DNA of 7,692 bases from DASYQD01 sp036005845 (GTDB lineage Bacteria > Acidobacteriota > Thermoanaerobaculia > Multivoradales > JAIOJS01). The DNA lies in the NCBI GenBank assembly GCA_036005845.1, contig DASYQD010000163.1, positions 1 to 7,692 on the forward strand, written 5' to 3'. Below, in pieces: positions 5,460 through 7,692 of the stretch (position 1 is the first letter of the stretch; every line of letters begins with the position of its first letter). The notes beneath the pieces are model-generated. The model saw only the letters and a program-made list of their open reading frames with translations. It was not told where the DNA came from and ran no database searches. The translations under genes and the position numbers were made by a program.

Positions 5460-7541
5460 ATGGCTCGGACCCGTGCGTGGATCGCGTTCGCCTTCGCTCT
5501 GCTGCTGCCCACCACCGCCGCCGTCGGGCAGGGGACGGCCTCGCCGCCCGCCACCGCGCCGCCCCCGGCCGAGGAACCGACTACCACCATCGAAGACGTC
5601 ATCGTCGTCACCGCCTCGCGCACCGAGCAGAAGCTGGTCGACGCGCCGGCGACGATGTCGGTGTTCACCGCCAAGGACATCGAGCAGATCCCGGTGCAGA
5701 ACTACGGCGACCTGCTGCGCAACATCCCCGGCATGAACGTCACCCAGACCGGCGCGCGCGACATCCAGATGACCGGCCGCGGCTCCACCAACACCCTCGC
5801 CACCACGCAGCTCGTGCTGCTCGACGGGCGCTCGATCTACCTCGACTTCTTCGGCTTCGTGATGTGGGACTTCCTGCCCGTCAACCCGGCCGAGATCAAG
5901 CAGGTCGAGGCGATACGCGGCCCCGGCAGCGCGGTGTGGGGCGCCAACGCCATGACCGGCGTCGTCAACCTGATCACCAAGCGGCCGCAGGAGATGTTCG
6001 GCACCTCGCTGCTGCTCGGCGCCGGCGAGCTGAAGACGAGCTACGGCAGCCTCACCCACGCCGGCGGCTCCGAGCATTTCGGCTACAAGCTGTCGGCCGG
6101 CTACTACGAGCAGAAGACGCCGTACGAGCGGCCGCCGGCGATCAACACCTTCCCCAACAGCGGCACCCAGCAAGCCAAGGGCGACCTGCGGCTCTCCTGG
6201 GACACCGGCCCCGACAGCACGTTCGACGTCGCCGCCGGCTACGCCCGCACCGACGGCATCGTCCACACCGGCATCGGGCCGTTCGACGTCAAGAAGGGCT
6301 CGCACCTCTCTTACGGCAAGGTCGACTACACGCGCTCCAACTTCCACCTCGGCGCCTTCGCCAACCTGCTCGACGCCGACTCGACGAACCTGCTGACCCG
6401 CAGCGCGACGCCGCCCTTCAACGCGCTCGGTTTCTCGTTCGCCACCGACACCTACGACGTCAACGCCACCAACAGCAACGTCTTCGGCCTCCATCACATC
6501 GTCACTTACGGCGGCAACTACCGCACCAGCAACTTCGACCTCGAGATCGCGCCGCGGGGCAAGGACCGCAACGAGTGGGGCGTCTACCTGCAGGACGAGA
6601 TCCTGTTCGGCAACCGCGTGCGCTGGGTGGTAGGCGGCCGCTACGACGAGGTCGACCCGCTCACCAAAGGCATCTTCACGCCGCGCACCAGCCTGATCCT
6701 CTCGCCCACTCCCGAGCACACCTTCCGGCTGTCGTACAACGAGGCGTTCCGCACGCCGTCGGCGATCAACAGCTACCTCGACGCCACCATCCTCGTGCCG
6801 GTGGGCACCTTCGCCGTGCCGGCGCACGCCACCGGCAACGCCAACCTGGTCGAGGAGCACCTCACCGCCTACGAGGTGAGCTACCTCGGCACCTATGGCA
6901 ACGGCCTGGTGTTCACCCTCGCCGCCTATCGCAACCGTACCGAGGACTCGATCGACTTCTTCACCGCCCGCACGTACGGGCCCGGCAACCTGCCGAGCCC
7001 GAGCCCGCTGCTGCCGGCGCAGGTCGTCCCCTGCTTCAACTTCGTCTTCCCCAACGGTCCGGCGCAGTGCTTCGGCGGCCTCGGCGGACGGGTGCCCTCG
7101 GCGTTCAGCTACCGCAACATCGGCGAGACCATCGACAAGGGCGTCGAGGTGTCGCTGCAGCGCCGTCAGGGCGCGTGGAACTGGTTCGTCAACGGCTCGT
7201 GGCAGGACACCCCGGAATTCAAGGGCCTCTCCGACATCAGCGAGCAGAACATCCCGCCCAAGTACCGCGCCAACCTCGGTCTCGCCTACGACCCGGGCCG
7301 CTGGTTCGTCGACACCAACGTCAACTACCAGGACAAGGCGTTCTGGGGCGACGTGGCCCTCTTCCCCGGCGAGACGAAGGCATTCACCCAGGTCAATGCC
7401 GCGGTGGGCGTGCGCCTGCTCGACAGCCGGATGACCCTGCAGGTGATCGGCTCCAACATCTTCGACGAGGACGTGCAGCAGCACGTCTACGGCGACATCA
7501 TCAGCCGCAAGATCACCGGCCAGGTCGGGTTCAATTTTTGA
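5460..7541 (+). CDS. TonB-dependent outer-membrane receptor
   Basis: The product is 693 aa, a usual length for the family. It imports a scarce ligand (commonly a siderophore, heme, cobalamin, metal or sugar complex) across the outer membrane using energy from TonB-ExbB-ExbD. Residues 1-24 are a signal peptide (MARTRAWIAFAFALLLP, ending AAVGQ). A Pro/Thr-rich linker (27-43) leads to a TonB box near 44-52 (IEDVIVVTA). The plug domain spans about 58-175: SVFTAKDIEQIP, LLRNIPGMNV, VLLDGRSIY, IRGPGSAVWG (152-161) and GVVNLITKRP (167-176). The remaining ~515 residues are the beta-barrel (22 strands expected). Family marks include WGVYLQDEI, RWVVGGRYDEVD, LSYNEAFRTPS, NLVEEHLTAYEVSYLG and GVEVSLQRR. 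The protein ends GQVGFNF, with the terminal Phe needed for barrel assembly. The plug resembles Acidobacteriota receptors annotated only as 'TonB-dependent receptor'. No TonB, ExbBD, binding protein or ABC transporter is adjacent, so the substrate cannot be named. It is divergent from the sulfurtransferase. Confidence 0.95.
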   Translation: MARTRAWIAFAFALLLPTTAAVGQGTASPPATAPPPAEEPTTTIEDVIVVTASRTEQKLVDAPATMSVFTAKDIEQIPVQNYGDLLRNIPGMNVTQTGARDIQMTGRGSTNTLATTQLVLLDGRSIYLDFFGFVMWDFLPVNPAEIKQVEAIRGPGSAVWGANAMTGVVNLITKRPQEMFGTSLLLGAGELKTSYGSLTHAGGSEHFGYKLSAGYYEQKTPYERPPAINTFPNSGTQQAKGDLRLSWDTGPDSTFDVAAGYARTDGIVHTGIGPFDVKKGSHLSYGKVDYTRSNFHLGAFANLLDADSTNLLTRSATPPFNALGFSFATDTYDVNATNSNVFGLHHIVTYGGNYRTSNFDLEIAPRGKDRNEWGVYLQDEILFGNRVRWVVGGRYDEVDPLTKGIFTPRTSLILSPTPEHTFRLSYNEAFRTPSAINSYLDATILVPVGTFAVPAHATGNANLVEEHLTAYEVSYLGTYGNGLVFTLAAYRNRTEDSIDFFTARTYGPGNLPSPSPLLPAQVVPCFNFVFPNGPAQCFGGLGGRVPSAFSYRNIGETIDKGVEVSLQRRQGAWNWFVNGSWQDTPEFKGLSDISEQNIPPKYRANLGLAYDPGRWFVDTNVNYQDKAFWGDVALFPGETKAFTQVNAAVGVRLLDSRMTLQVIGSNIFDEDVQQHVYGDIISRKITGQVGFNF

Positions 7542-7608
7542 CGATGAATGACCCCGGACTCACAGTGACCAAGCGGGAGCTCGGGGTCGAGAAAACCCCC
7601 GCCCAAGA

Positions 7609-7627
7609 GCAGACTTGGTAAGTCTGC
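7609..7627. terminator. Hairpin downstream of the receptor gene (possible terminator)
   Basis: GCAGACTT (7609-7616) and AAGTCTGC (7620-7627) form a perfect 8-bp stem with a 3-base loop, 67 bases after the receptor stop. No T-run follows, so Rho-independent termination is doubtful. A weaker stem (7552-7561 with 7577-7586, two mismatches) lies nearer the stop. Neither is strong alone. Confidence 0.35.
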
Positions 7628-7630
7628 CAC

Positions 7631-7686
7631 CCCTCACTCCCCAACCCCTCTCTCCCCTCGCCGGGGAGAGAGGGGCCCGGAGTGGG
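7631..7686. repeat. C-rich/G-rich palindromic intergenic repeat
   Basis: CCCCTCTCTCCCC (7645-7657) and GGGGAGAGAGGGG (7663-7675) are a perfect 13-bp inverted repeat around a 5-base loop. It is extended by CACTCC (7635-7640) with GGAGTG (7679-7684) across a small internal loop. 'CCCTCACtCCCcAACCCCTCTC'-like strings (shortened here) are common dispersed intergenic repeats in many GC-rich genomes. This suggests a REP-type element that also marks the end of the receptor transcription unit. It runs to the window edge, so its full extent is not visible. Confidence 0.65.
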
Positions 7687-7692
7687 CCGGCG

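Noticed and set aside
7544..7621. A possible 25-residue peptide (MNDPGLTVTKREL...) just after the receptor stop
   Set aside because: It has no ribosome binding site, lies among hairpins, and ends inside the stem at 7609-7627. Nothing beyond an open frame supports it.

Overview
This is a GC-rich window (about two-thirds G+C by eye, with G or C at nearly every third codon position). It looks like chromosome from a Gram-negative bacterium. A TonB-dependent outer-membrane receptor and a predicted lipoprotein both imply an outer membrane. The 'VKVLDGRA-NG-WVF' domain, carried twice by one protein, is one I associate with secreted proteins of Acidobacteriota (Thermoanaerobaculia/Holophagae-like lineages). 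The receptor plug also looks like receptors from that group. This placement is from memory and is moderate to weak; other GC-rich Gram-negatives remain possible. I see no mobile element, phage gene, tRNA, rRNA or CRISPR array.

Layout. Positions 1-59 hold the end of an upstream gene, followed at once by a small unrecognised protein (69-422) and a predicted Ig-like-domain lipoprotein (430-1524). These three are close enough to be one operon. A good sigma70-type promoter at 1559-1587 and a strong ribosome binding site then start a 751-residue secreted protein (1621-3876). It has four parts: a signal peptide, a predicted seven-bladed beta-propeller, two copies of a ~100-residue domain, and a six-cysteine Kazal-type protease-inhibitor domain. 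Next come two sulfur-transfer genes facing each other: a SufE-like sulfur acceptor (3950-4402, +) and a two-domain thiosulfate sulfurtransferase of the mycobacterial CysA2 kind (4486-5352, -). The 83 bases between them are almost entirely one large imperfect inverted repeat. A 107-bp divergent intergenic region separates the sulfurtransferase from a 693-residue TonB-dependent receptor (5460-7541, +). The last 150 bases hold no credible gene but contain hairpins, including a C-rich/G-rich palindrome that looks like a dispersed intergenic repeat.

How the genes fit together. The first half is about exported or surface proteins: an Ig-like lipoprotein and a modular secreted protein with a possible protease-inhibitor tail. 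The second half combines cytoplasmic persulfide chemistry (SufE, rhodanese) with an outer-membrane transporter. Functional links between these blocks are inference from position only.

I found no clear evidence of a wholly new multi-gene system. The most unusual item is the propeller / duplicated domain / Kazal protein. Next are the signs that two genes may be leaderless, and the palindrome filling the gap between the convergent sulfur genes.
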